Shown here: positions 36,932-44,877 of the stretch, piece by piece | How positions within the stretch are numbered: position 1 is the first letter of the stretch | Layout: every line of letters begins with the position of its first letter | Origin: a bacterium | GTDB lineage: Bacteria; Myxococcota; UBA727; JAUIJE01 | Assembly: GCA_030431455.1 (NCBI GenBank) | Contig: JAUIJE010000006.1 | Coordinates: 411,182 to 475,181 of the forward strand | Reading direction: 5' to 3' | Length of the DNA stretch: 64,000 bases | Program-made: the position numbers and the translations under genes | The notes under the pieces: model-generated | Databases searched by the model: none | The model's input: the letters and a program-made list of their open reading frames with translations, nothing else | What the model was told of the DNA's origin: nothing

Positions 36932-37426
36932 TCATCTCCGGCGTCTCGGGGGTGTGTCTGCGCGGTACGCCGCCTGCAGCGCGGCGATGGAGAGCTTCTT
37001 CATGCCCAGCATCGCCTCCATCGTCCGTTGGGCGCCGGCCCGGTCCCGTCCTTGGAGCAGGCGGTGCAGGGTCCGCGGCACCACCTGCCAGCTCAGGCCC
37101 CAACGGTCTTGCAGCCAGCCACATTGGCCTTCGCGCCCGCCCGCGCTCAGCTTGTCCCAATAGTGGTCGACCTCGCGCTGGGTGCGACACTCGACGAACA
37201 ACGAGACCGCCGGGTTGAAGCGGACGCCGGGGCCGCCGTTGAGCGCGATGAACGCCTGCCCCTCGAGGTCAAACGTCACCGACATGGGCGATGCGCTGGT
37301 CACCTGGGAGCCCTTTTTGAACACCGAGACGTAGTACCGGGCCGCTTCCTCGGCGCACCCGTCGTACCAGAGAAAAGGGGTCACGCGCGGGCGCACCTCG
37401 ACCGCAGGGGAGCTTTGCCTTGTCAC
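36932..37426 (-). CDS. VOC-superfamily (PhnB/3-demethylubiquinone-like) protein
   Basis: 164 residues, GTG start overlapping the TGA of arsR (GTGA). RVTPFLWYDGCAEEAARYYVSVF is the diagnostic start of PhnB-like VOC proteins. LNGGPGVRFNPAVSLFVEC and KLSAGGREGQCGWLQDRWGL fill the second betaalphabetabetabeta module. These proteins are often co-transcribed with an ArsR and an SRPBCC or DUF1801 gene. Specific substrate unknown. Confidence 0.88.
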   Translation of the reverse strand: MTRQSSPAVEVRPRVTPFLWYDGCAEEAARYYVSVFKKGSQVTSASPMSVTFDLEGQAFIALNGGPGVRFNPAVSLFVECRTQREVDHYWDKLSAGGREGQCGWLQDRWGLSWQVVPRTLHRLLQGRDRAGAQRTMEAMLGMKKLSIAALQAAYRADTPPRRRR

Positions 37427-37791
37427 CGTGTGCGCTTCTTTCGTGGTTGTTTGTGCGTGGTCGTCGTCGTCCGCGCCCCGTGCCGTTGCCGCGCGGACCA
37501 GATGCGCGCGTAGGCCTCCATCCACGCGGCCGCTTTTTCGAACCCGGCGAGCTCGAGCCGGCGCGGGCCTTGGCGGTTGCCGGGCACCTGGGAGACAAGA
37601 CCGGCGGCCTCGAGCACCTTGAGGTGTTTGGACACCGCCGGCTGGCTCATGTCGTAGGGCTCACAAATCTCGCGCACCGACCGCGGCCCCCAGCTGAGCT
37701 GCTCGAGGATCGACCGCCGGGTGGGGTCGGCCAGGGCCGCCAACGCACGGCTGAGTTCGTCCTCGGGGATCGAGGGGGTCGCCATTCTCAT
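37423..37791 (-). CDS. ArsR-family regulator
   Basis: 122 residues from ATG 37791, or 120 from ATG 37785. The winged helix is canonical: AALADPTRRSILEQLSWGPRSV, then YDMSQPAVSKHLKVLEAAGLV. There is no metal-binding CxC. The C-terminus is basic (TTTHKQPRKKRTR). Both possible starts lie within a 30-base inverted repeat, so bound repressor would block translation and transcription initiation together. Confidence 0.9.
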   Translation of the reverse strand: MRMATPSIPEDELSRALAALADPTRRSILEQLSWGPRSVREICEPYDMSQPAVSKHLKVLEAAGLVSQVPGNRQGPRRLELAGFEKAAAWMEAYARIWSARQRHGARTTTTTHKQPRKKRTR

Positions 37792-37812
37792 AGCTAATTG
37801 GTTATGAGAATG
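37783..37812. promoter_or_regulatory. ArsR operator overlapping its start codons
   Basis: Perfect 10-bp arms, CATTCTCATA (37783-37792) and TATGAGAATG (37803-37812), separated by 10 bases. It includes both candidate ATG codons of arsR. Confidence 0.72.
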
Positions 37813-37844
37813 GCGTGCCGGTGTCAAGCGGGCGCGGGGCGCGG

Positions 37845-37880
37845 AAAAAAAAACGCCGCGCGGCGACTGCCGCACGGCGT
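37845..37880 (-). terminator. Rho-independent terminator of tpx
   Basis: ACGCCG (37853-37858) pairs with CGGCGT (37875-37880), with an inner GCGGC/GCCGC pair. On the minus strand the stem is followed by nine T. It ends tpx, whose stop is at 37907. Confidence 0.85.
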
Positions 37881-37906
37881 TGTGGTCGGGGCCGGGGCCC
37901 GGTCGA

Positions 37907-38401
37907 CTACAGGCTCTTCAGCGCCTCGTCGTAGTTCGGCTCTTGGCCGATTTCGGGCACTTGCTCGGCGTGGAGCACCTTGTTGTCCGCGTCGAGGACC
38001 ACCACCGCGCGGGAGGCGAGGCCTTGCAGCGGGCCGTCGGTGATCTTCACGCCCCAGTCGTCGAGGAAGGTGGAGCGGAAGGTGGACAGGGACTCGACCC
38101 CCTCGAGGCCTTCGGCGCCACAGAACCGTTTCATCGCGAAGGGGAGGTCTGCAGACACATTGAGCACAACCACATTGTCCATGCTCGACGCCTTCTGGTT
38201 GAACGCGCGCACCGAGGCGGCGCACACCGGGGTGTCGATGCTGGGGAAGATGTTGAGCACCTTGCGCTTGCCGTCGAACGTGCCGAGGGTGGCCTCGGAC
38301 AAGTCTTGGCGCACCAGGTTGAAGTTCTTCGCGCTGTCGCCTTTGCCGGGCAGCGAACCGTTGGTGTGAATGGGGTTCCCTTTGAGGGTGATGTCGGCCA
38401 T
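37907..38401 (-). CDS. tpx: Thiol peroxidase Tpx
   Basis: 164 residues, the normal length. Atypical 2-Cys peroxiredoxin: the peroxidatic Cys is in SIDTPVCAASVR near residue 59, and the resolving Cys in RFCGAEG near 93. LKGNPIHTNGSLPGKGDSA is the usual N-terminus. It reduces H2O2 and alkyl peroxides with thioredoxin. Ribosome site AAGGAG. It is divergent from a lipoprotein gene, with a palindrome-rich region between. Confidence 0.96.
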   Translation of the reverse strand: MADITLKGNPIHTNGSLPGKGDSAKNFNLVRQDLSEATLGTFDGKRKVLNIFPSIDTPVCAASVRAFNQKASSMDNVVVLNVSADLPFAMKRFCGAEGLEGVESLSTFRSTFLDDWGVKITDGPLQGLASRAVVVLDADNKVLHAEQVPEIGQEPNYDEALKSL

Positions 38402-38605
38402 GGCTCTCTCTCCTTTGAAACCTTGTGCAGGTGGGATGCCTCTTGGCGCCGTCTGGTCACGGGGGCAACCGGGCGTGTGGGTGTCACCCCGGGTGACAGG
38501 TGTGACGTCACCGGGCGCGTCACGTGACGTCTCAACCCTTTGATTTTATTCGTGAAAGTTGCGGGACCGGGCGTGTTCACCGCACACTGCGGGCGGAGGT
38601 GCACC
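38402..38605. promoter_or_regulatory. Divergent regulatory region with palindrome cluster
   Basis: Three palindromes lie within 48 bases: TGTCACCC/GGGTGACA around one C (38482-38498), GTGACGTCAC (38502-38511) and CGTCACGTGACG (38518-38529). The pentamer GTCAC or its complement occurs seven times from 38456 onward. It sits between tpx and the GD-repeat lipoprotein and could bind a dimeric regulator, such as a Crp/Fnr-like protein, at multiple sites. Confidence 0.55.
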
Positions 38606-40261
38606 GTGCGCGCATGGATTCAACTCGTCGTTTTGGTGATCGGATTGTTGGCCTGGGGGCTGCCCGGATGCAGCTGCGGGACGGTCCCGCCCGGCGACGG
38701 CGATGGCGACGGTGACGGTGACGGCGATGGGGATGGGGACGGGGATGGGGACGGGGACGGGGACGGCGACGGGGACGGCGACGGGGATGGCGACGGGGAT
38801 GGCGATGGTGATGGTGATGGCGACGGTGATGGTGATGGTGATGGTGACGGCGACGGCGACGGCGACCCGCTCGAACAGCCGCTCGAGGCGTTCTGTGACG
38901 GCACCGGGCCCGCGGTGGTCGGTGGCGGCGCGGCCGCGCCGTTGTGTGCGGGAGACCTGGCCGAGCAGACGTTCCAGTATGCGTTGTGCGCGTGCCAGGG
39001 CGTGACGGTGCAGAACGGGCAGTTCAACGCAGACTCCTTTGACTCCGCGCAGGGGCCGTACGGCGGCGCGAACATCGGACAAGAGGGCAACGTCGGCATC
39101 AACACCGACCCCTTCCTCAACGACAAGAAGATCACGGTGATGGGCTCGCTCTCGGTGGGGGCGGACTTCGAGCACGGACCGCAGAGCCTCGTGAGCCAGA
39201 ACCTGTTCGTCGACGGCAACGCGGACGGCGACAGCTCCAGCATCACCATCGAGCGCAATGCCTTTGTGCGCGGCGACGTGGCGGACACCTACACCATCGA
39301 CGGCAACCTGATGATCGTGCCCAGCGGCACCAACGACGCCACGGTGAACGGCATGACCGTGGTCCAGGATTTTGAGCTCGGCAAACCTTGTCCCTGCGAA
39401 GAGGAGGACCTCCTCGACGTCGCCGGCCTGGTGGGGTGGGCGGCCGATCACAACGACAACGACGCCCTCGGGTTCGACGGGACCCAGTGGGCGGACGGCG
39501 CGGGTCCGTCGAGCGTGCAGCTGCCGTGCGGTCGCTACTACATCTCCGCCATCGACATGGGCGGGCTGAGCATCCACGCCCAGGGGCGGGTGGTGTTGTT
39601 CATCGACGGGGACGTGACCGTGGGGGGCCTCAACCTGTCGGTCGACCCCGGCGCGGAGATCGATCTGTTCATCGCCGGCGCCCTGTCTGTGAACAGCGCC
39701 GCCGACATCGGCTCGGTCAACAACCCCTCGAAAGTGCGCACCTACGTCGGGGGGGCGGCGTCGCTGCAAGCGTCGTCAGACTTCGGTGGCAACATCTACG
39801 CGCCCAACGCGGACGTGGTGTTTGGGGCGAGCTCGGAGGTCTACGGGTCGGTGTTTGTGAACACCGTGACCTTCCAGGCCGCGGCCAGCGTGCACTACGA
39901 CACCGCGATCCTCAGCGCGGGGGACAGCTGCGACCCGCCCGGCGACGGCGACGGCGATGGCGATGGCGACGGGGACGGCGATGGCGACGGAGACGGCGAT
40001 GGTGATGGAGACGGCGATGGCGACGGGGACGGCGACGGCGACGGTGACGGCGATGGTGATGGTGACGGCGATGGCGATGGCGATGGCGACGGCGATGGCG
40101 ACACCATGTGCACCGACACCTGCGACCCGGTGTGTGGGACCCAGGCCTGCGTGCCCGAGGGCGCGGGGGGGACCGACATCTGCGCCCCCTGCGCGAGTGA
40201 CCTCGACTGCTGCTTCCCGGCGCTTTGTTTCGCCGGGCAATGTCTGGTCATCGGGGGCTGA
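38606..40261 (+). CDS. Lipoprotein with two Gly-Asp linkers and a beta-helix-like domain
   Basis: 551 residues from a GTG at 38606, which follows GGAGG by 7 bases and gives signal peptide RAWIQLVVLVIGLLAWGLPG with lipobox LPGC. Upstream ATG at 38540 lacks a ribosome site. After a 29-pair GD linker comes a roughly 330-residue domain of short beta turns (GSLSVGADFEHG, QNLFVDGNADGDS, GALSVNSAADIGS). It resembles polymer-forming or DUF7305-like right-handed beta folds. A second 27-pair GD linker and a Cys-rich tail (CTDTCDPVCGTQAC, CASDLDCC) end it. Probably a cell-surface protein. Confidence 0.75.
   Translation: MRAWIQLVVLVIGLLAWGLPGCSCGTVPPGDGDGDGDGDGDGDGDGDGDGDGDGDGDGDGDGDGDGDGDGDGDGDGDGDGDGDGDGDPLEQPLEAFCDGTGPAVVGGGAAAPLCAGDLAEQTFQYALCACQGVTVQNGQFNADSFDSAQGPYGGANIGQEGNVGINTDPFLNDKKITVMGSLSVGADFEHGPQSLVSQNLFVDGNADGDSSSITIERNAFVRGDVADTYTIDGNLMIVPSGTNDATVNGMTVVQDFELGKPCPCEEEDLLDVAGLVGWAADHNDNDALGFDGTQWADGAGPSSVQLPCGRYYISAIDMGGLSIHAQGRVVLFIDGDVTVGGLNLSVDPGAEIDLFIAGALSVNSAADIGSVNNPSKVRTYVGGAASLQASSDFGGNIYAPNADVVFGASSEVYGSVFVNTVTFQAAASVHYDTAILSAGDSCDPPGDGDGDGDGDGDGDGDGDGDGDGDGDGDGDGDGDGDGDGDGDGDGDGDGDGDGDTMCTDTCDPVCGTQACVPEGAGGTDICAPCASDLDCCFPALCFAGQCLVIGG
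38693..38866 (+). repeat. Gly-Asp coding 6-base tandem repeat, 29 units
   Basis: In-frame GGNGAY units spanning 174 bases right after the lipobox of the lipoprotein. Confidence 0.92.
39941..40102 (+). repeat. Gly-Asp coding 6-base tandem repeat, 27 units
   Basis: Second in-frame GGNGAY array of the same gene (162 bases), between the beta domain and the Cys-rich tail. Confidence 0.92.
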
Positions 40262-40268
40262 GCGCCAG

Positions 40269-40287
40269 CCGCCGGTCAGGCCGGCGG
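40269..40287. terminator. Hairpin between convergent genes
   Basis: CCGCCGG and CCGGCGG form a 7-bp stem around TCAGG in the 30-base gap between the lipoprotein and kinase-cyclase stops. There is no T tract, so a terminator role is tentative. Confidence 0.4.
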
Positions 40288-40291
40288 GCGG

Positions 40292-42385
40292 CTATTCACT
40301 GTCGTCATCGCCCGCCTCGATGCGGGCTTGGATGCGGTCTTTGACCGACCACACGTCGAGGGCCATGCACGCGTTGTCCACGAACTGCTTGGACGCGTAC
40401 TCCACCGCGTCGAGCGCGGCTTGGCTTTTGCCCGCCCGGGCCAGGCGCTTGAGCCCCGCGCGGCGTTGGGCACAGGTCTCGCCGGTCTCGAGGTCCAGCA
40501 GGCCCACCTGCTCCTCGATGGCGGCGATGCTCACGTCCCGCTGGGCGAGCGCGTCGAGGGCGTGGCGTCGGGTGTGCACGTCGTCGGACACCGCCGCGTC
40601 GAGCAGGTCCGCGTCGACATCGCCGTCCCCGGCCGCGACCAGCGCGGCCACCGCGTCCTCGGCGTCGGGTTGGGCCAAGGCCTTGATCCACGGGTCGTGC
40701 TCGTCCCCGCCGAGCGCCGACGCGAGCAGTCCCCCGACGACCAGCACCGCACCCAGGCCGGCGGCGGCGAAGGCGACCTTGGGGTCGCGCAGCCGATCGA
40801 GCACTGGCGCGGCCGCGGCCAGGGCCACCGGCAGGGCCTGGTCGACCCGGGCGAGGGCGCGGCCCCCGAAGGGCAGGGCCCCGGCGGGCCCGGGGGTGGC
40901 CGCGTAGATCGTCACCGGGCGTCCAATGCCTTTGAGTTGGTGCTGCCCGCGGGGCTCGGCCGGGACCTCGGCGGTGTTCATGATCGCGAACACCGCATCG
41001 GAGAACACGACCTCGCCCGGCTTGGCGTGTTTTTCGAGCCGAGCGGCCACGTTGACCGGCTCGCCGAACACATCCCCGCGCTGCACCCGCACTTCCCCGG
41101 CGCTGATCGCCACCCGTACGTCGATGCGCTCCTTGTCGCCGGCGGTGCGGTTGTGTTCAAACAACCGGTCCTGCATCGCCATGCCACACAGCACCGCGTC
41201 GGTGGGGCTCTTGAAGGTGATGAGCAGGGCATCGCCGATGGTCTTGATCAGCTTTCCCCCAAACGCCCGCATCACCGGCTGGAGCAGCCGGTCGTGCAGC
41301 GCGAGCCAGTGCGCGGCCTCCTCGCGGCTCTGGGTCCCGGTGCGCTCGGTGTAGCCCGCAATGTCAGTGAACATCACGGTCAAGGTCTCGGACCGAAACG
41401 CCGCGTGCGGCCGCGAGGTGGTCGCGGGGCGCGTGGGATTGGGCCCGGACGTCGTGGATGGCGCGCTCGGGACCGTGGCCTGGTCGGGAGATGGCCCCCC
41501 GAACAACGTTTGGGTGGCGGTGGGCGCGGGGGTGGCCGCGGTGGTCGCGTCCCCCGCGGCGGCGTGCGCGAGGGCGGCGAGCAGCTCGTCGTACGAGACA
41601 AAACGGCCCGCGGACTCCTTGTGCAACAGGCGCGCGACGATGGCGGCGACGTCGGGGGGCACGTCGGGACGGGCGGCGCGCACGTCGGGCACGGGCTGCG
41701 ACAAATGCGCGGTGATGGTCTCGATCGCCCCGTCGCCGAGGTAGGGCGGGCGCCCGACGAGCAGCTCGTAAAAGGTCGCGCCGAGGGCGTACATGTCCGA
41801 TTGCGCGGTGGGCTCTTCGCCCCGCGCGAGCTCGGGGGCGAGGTAGGCGGGGCTGCCCACGATGAGACCGGCTTGGGTGAGCTTGCTCTCGGCGGTCATC
41901 GGCCGGGCGAGCCCGAAGTCCGCGACCTTGATCGTGTTTTGGGCGCGAAACAGATTGTCCGGCTTCACGTCCCGGTGCACGAGGCCGGCGGCGGCGGCGG
42001 CGGACAGGCCGAGCGCGGCTTGGCGCACGACGTCGAGGGCGTCTTTGACCGGGAGCGGGCCGTCCTTGACCAAGCTGCCCACGTCGCGGCCCTCCATGAG
42101 CTCCATGACCATGTACGGGCCGTCGGGGCTCGAGCCCACCTGGTGCACGGTGACGACGTGCGGGTGCGAGAGCTGGGCCATGGCCCGGGCCTCGCGCAAG
42201 AACCGTTCGGCCGCGTCGGGCATCGCGGTGTCGTCTTGCAGCAGGACCTTGATCGCCACGTCGCGTTGCAGGGCCTCGTCACGGGCGACGTACACCCGGC
42301 CCATGCCGCCTTGGCCGAGCAGGCGCACGACACGAAACGCACCGATGGTCGCGGGCAGCGCGCCCGCTGGACGAGGGTCGGTCAC
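40292..42385 (-). CDS. Ser/Thr protein kinase fused to class III nucleotide cyclase
   Basis: 697 residues, GTG start. The kinase domain covers about 15-275, with GQGGMGRVY, Lys46, HRDVKPDN (137-144) and DFG (156-158). After a Pro/Ala/Thr linker, a class III cyclase domain (about 335-510) shows the metal Asp in MFTDIAGYT, KTIGDALLITF with the second Asp, and VNVAARLE with the transition-state Arg. A transmembrane helix (AAGLGAVLVVGGLLASALG, about 555-575) precedes a C-terminal helical domain that would lie outside the membrane. Kinase and cyclase residues appear intact, so it may couple Ser/Thr phosphorylation to cAMP or cGMP. Confidence 0.9.
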   Translation of the reverse strand: MTDPRPAGALPATIGAFRVVRLLGQGGMGRVYVARDEALQRDVAIKVLLQDDTAMPDAAERFLREARAMAQLSHPHVVTVHQVGSSPDGPYMVMELMEGRDVGSLVKDGPLPVKDALDVVRQAALGLSAAAAAGLVHRDVKPDNLFRAQNTIKVADFGLARPMTAESKLTQAGLIVGSPAYLAPELARGEEPTAQSDMYALGATFYELLVGRPPYLGDGAIETITAHLSQPVPDVRAARPDVPPDVAAIVARLLHKESAGRFVSYDELLAALAHAAAGDATTAATPAPTATQTLFGGPSPDQATVPSAPSTTSGPNPTRPATTSRPHAAFRSETLTVMFTDIAGYTERTGTQSREEAAHWLALHDRLLQPVMRAFGGKLIKTIGDALLITFKSPTDAVLCGMAMQDRLFEHNRTAGDKERIDVRVAISAGEVRVQRGDVFGEPVNVAARLEKHAKPGEVVFSDAVFAIMNTAEVPAEPRGQHQLKGIGRPVTIYAATPGPAGALPFGGRALARVDQALPVALAAAAPVLDRLRDPKVAFAAAGLGAVLVVGGLLASALGGDEHDPWIKALAQPDAEDAVAALVAAGDGDVDADLLDAAVSDDVHTRRHALDALAQRDVSIAAIEEQVGLLDLETGETCAQRRAGLKRLARAGKSQAALDAVEYASKQFVDNACMALDVWSVKDRIQARIEAGDDDSE

Positions 42386-42483
42386 GGCGCGATTATCGAC
42401 GAGACACGAGGGGGGAGCAAGCGCCGGACGCCGAGGTGACGGGCCGCGCGGTGGGCGGTAGCGTGGCCCCGACCGGGGGAACC

Positions 42484-43542
42484 ATGGCGAGTAAAAAAGC
42501 GACCGCGAAGAAGGCCACGACCAAAAAAGCCGCGACGAAAAAGAAGAGCAAAAAGAAGGCGGCCAAAAAGAAGACCACGCGCAAGGTGAGCGCGCGGAAG
42601 AAGATCACCGTGGCCAAGGAGCGCCGGGGCCTGACCCAGGGTGAAGTGGCATTGCCGATCGACGACAAAGCGGTGGCCGGTTTGGTCGAGAAGGTGCGCG
42701 CGGTGGGGGGCACGGCGATCGGGGCCTACCGCGAACCCCTCAGTGGAAAGCCGGCGCTCATCGCGACCCTGCCCCGGGACAAAGTACAGCCCACGCCCTT
42801 TCAGCGCGATCTCTCGCCCACCCACACCAAGCGGTTGGCCCAAAAGATCGAGGAGTCGGGTTCGTTCCTCGATCCGCTCATCGTGGTGTGGGGCAAAGAC
42901 GAACGGTTCTGGACCCCCAATGGACGCCACCGGTTGGCCGCGGCCAAGGTGTTGGGGCTGCGGCAAATCACGTGTTTGATTTCTCCCGACGACGCGCTCG
43001 CCTACCGCATCCTCGCGCTCAACACCGAAAAGGCCCACAACCTCAAGGACAAGAGCTTGGAGGTCATCCGCATGGCGCGGTCGTTGGCGTCGGATAAGCC
43101 ACGAAGCAAAGAGGTCGATTGGGCCTCTCACCTGGAGGATCCCGAGCTTTTGACCCTCGGCGTGATCTATGAACGGCAAGGACGCTTTTCGGGAAGCGCC
43201 TACCAATCGCTGTTGCGCAAGGTCGACCGCTTCAACAGCACAAAGACATTGCCCAAGAGCCTGAGTGAACGCGAAGGGTGGGCGTCCCGGCTCGAGGCCA
43301 TCGATGTCGACGTGAAGAAGGCGGTGGACGCGCTCAAAAAGAAGGGTTTTCAGTCGCCGTACCTGAAGACCTATGTGGTGGCCCGGGTGAACCCGGTGCG
43401 GTTCGTGAAGACCAAAAAAGGCGACGACACCCCGCCGATGGCGATGGGGGCGCTGCTCACCAAAATGGCCGCCAACGCCAAGAAGTTCGACGCCGACAAG
43501 GTCAACCCGCGCGAGCTCAACCTCGTGGCCGCGGCGGCGTGA
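42484..43542 (+). CDS. ParB-like nuclease/partition-domain protein with histone H1-like tail
   Basis: 352 residues from ATG 42484 (ribosome site GGGGGA). Residues 2-50 are about 55% Lys with Ala and Thr (KKATAKKATTKKAATKKK), similar to bacterial H1-like proteins. Residues about 100-180 form a ParB/sulfiredoxin-type domain: VQPTPFQRDLSPTHTKRLAQ, LDPLIVVWG, FWTPNGRHRLAAAKVLG (the GxHR box). The remainder is helical and basic. There is no ParA beside it, so it is not the chromosomal parB; a DNA-binding regulatory role is inferred. Confidence 0.82.
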   Translation: MASKKATAKKATTKKAATKKKSKKKAAKKKTTRKVSARKKITVAKERRGLTQGEVALPIDDKAVAGLVEKVRAVGGTAIGAYREPLSGKPALIATLPRDKVQPTPFQRDLSPTHTKRLAQKIEESGSFLDPLIVVWGKDERFWTPNGRHRLAAAKVLGLRQITCLISPDDALAYRILALNTEKAHNLKDKSLEVIRMARSLASDKPRSKEVDWASHLEDPELLTLGVIYERQGRFSGSAYQSLLRKVDRFNSTKTLPKSLSEREGWASRLEAIDVDVKKAVDALKKKGFQSPYLKTYVVARVNPVRFVKTKKGDDTPPMAMGALLTKMAANAKKFDADKVNPRELNLVAAAA

Positions 43543-43627
43543 GCTGTCGGGCGGGCCCGCCTTGCCTTTGTCCGGAGCTGGGCTACCCGTGAGTCTGCGC
43601 CAGATGTGACATGAGATGGAGGCGGGC

Positions 43628-44638
43628 ATGCGGGTGTTGATCATCGGGGCCGGAGCGGTGGGGCAGGTCTATGGGTGGCACCTGCAGCGGGGCGGGGCCG
43701 AGGTCACCTACCTGGTCAAGGAGAAGTACCGGGCCGCGGCCGAAGCCGGCTATACCCTATTTCCTTTGAACGGTTGGGGCGCTCCCAAGCGTGAGCGGTT
43801 CGAGGGCTTCTCGGTGGTGAGCACCCCCGACGAGGTCGCCGCCCGCCCCTTCGACCAGGTCTGGATCACGATCTCGAGCACCGCCTTGCGCGGGGATTGG
43901 CGCGTGCCCACTCTCGATGCCATCGGGGACGCCACCGTGGTCAGCTTCTGCCCCGGCCACGAGGACGCCGACCTGCTGCGCGCCGACGTGCCCGACGACC
44001 GTTTGGTGTGGGGCATGATCCCGTTCATCGCCTACCAGGCCCCGTTGCCCGGCGAGACCCGGTTCGCCGAGGAGGGCCTGGCCTTTTGGCACCCCCCGCT
44101 CGCGCGCACCCCGTTGTCCGGGGCCCGCCCCGGGGCCACCGCGGCCGTGCGCGCGCTGCGCCGCGGCGGCTGCGGCGCGACCCGGGCGAAGGATGTGCCC
44201 ACCGCCGCGATGTTCCCCACCGCGCTGATGATGCCACACCTGGTGGCGCTCGAGCTGTGCGATTGGTCCTTCGCGGCCGTGCGCGGCGCGGAGGTCTTGG
44301 GCCTCGCGGCCAAGGCCAGCCGCGAAGCCTGCGCGGTGCTGGCCGAGGACAAGCAGGTCGCGGTCCCGCTGCTCACCAAACTCGCGCGCCCGGCTCTGAT
44401 CGGGTTTCTGTCCCGCCTCGCCCCGGTGGTGATGCCGCTCGATATCGAGACCTACCTGCAGTACCATTTCACCAAGGTGGGGGACCAGACGAGGCTGTTC
44501 ATCGACGGTTATCTGGCCCTGGCCGCGGCCCAAGGCCGTGACGTGCCCGGCCTGCAGGGCTTGCGGGATCGGCTCTGCACCCGGGACGCCCGCCCCCGCG
44601 AGGCGTCTGCTTCGGGGACAGAGGCGGCGGCGGCCTGA
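43628..44638 (+). CDS. Ketopantoate reductase (ApbA/PanE) family oxidoreductase
   Basis: 336 residues. The Rossmann motif MRVLIIGAGAVGQVYGWHL is at the N-terminus. GGCGATRAKDVPTAAMFPTALM occupies the hinge where PanE has its catalytic Lys. The C-terminal helical domain follows. ATG 43628 is favoured because GGAGG lies 5 bases before it; an ATG at 43616 overlaps that site. Divergence from PanE in the C-domain suggests a related NADPH-dependent reductase, perhaps not pantoate synthesis. Confidence 0.82.
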   Translation: MRVLIIGAGAVGQVYGWHLQRGGAEVTYLVKEKYRAAAEAGYTLFPLNGWGAPKRERFEGFSVVSTPDEVAARPFDQVWITISSTALRGDWRVPTLDAIGDATVVSFCPGHEDADLLRADVPDDRLVWGMIPFIAYQAPLPGETRFAEEGLAFWHPPLARTPLSGARPGATAAVRALRRGGCGATRAKDVPTAAMFPTALMMPHLVALELCDWSFAAVRGAEVLGLAAKASREACAVLAEDKQVAVPLLTKLARPALIGFLSRLAPVVMPLDIETYLQYHFTKVGDQTRLFIDGYLALAAAQGRDVPGLQGLRDRLCTRDARPREASASGTEAAAA

Positions 44639-44673
44639 GCCGATGCGCTACACTCATTTTGGGAGGTGAGCGC

Positions 44674-44877
44674 ATGGCATCCAAGACGAGCAAGGCCATT
44701 CGTTGGTTGGTGCGCCTGGCGTTGGTCGCGTTCGTGTTCGGCTTTATGCCCCTGCTCGTCTACAAAAAGGCCTGTACGCCCCAGAAGAGCGTCAGCCTCG
44801 ACGAGGCTTACGGCACGGACAAGGACAAGGCGTTCGGCGCGGACAAGGCCCGGGACGAGTCCGGGTCCACGCCCTAG
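44674..44877 (+). CDS. 67-residue single-span membrane protein
   Basis: Strong ribosome site GGAGGTGAGCGC before ATG 44674. Basic N-terminus (SKTSKAIR), one helix (WLVRLALVAFVFGFMPLLVY), then a charged tail rich in Asp and Lys. It overlaps the convergent monooxygenase gene by 4 bases. Unknown function; the start 35 bases after the reductase suggests co-transcription. Confidence 0.6.
   Translation: MASKTSKAIRWLVRLALVAFVFGFMPLLVYKKACTPQKSVSLDEAYGTDKDKAFGADKARDESGSTP

Noticed and set aside
42484..43542. Chromosomal parB
   Set aside because: No parA or parS-like sites are adjacent and the C-terminal part does not look like a ParB dimer domain.
44659..44673. TTG start for the 67-residue membrane protein
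   Set aside because: This would place the strong GGAGGTGAGCGC ribosome site inside the coding sequence; ATG 44674 fits it.
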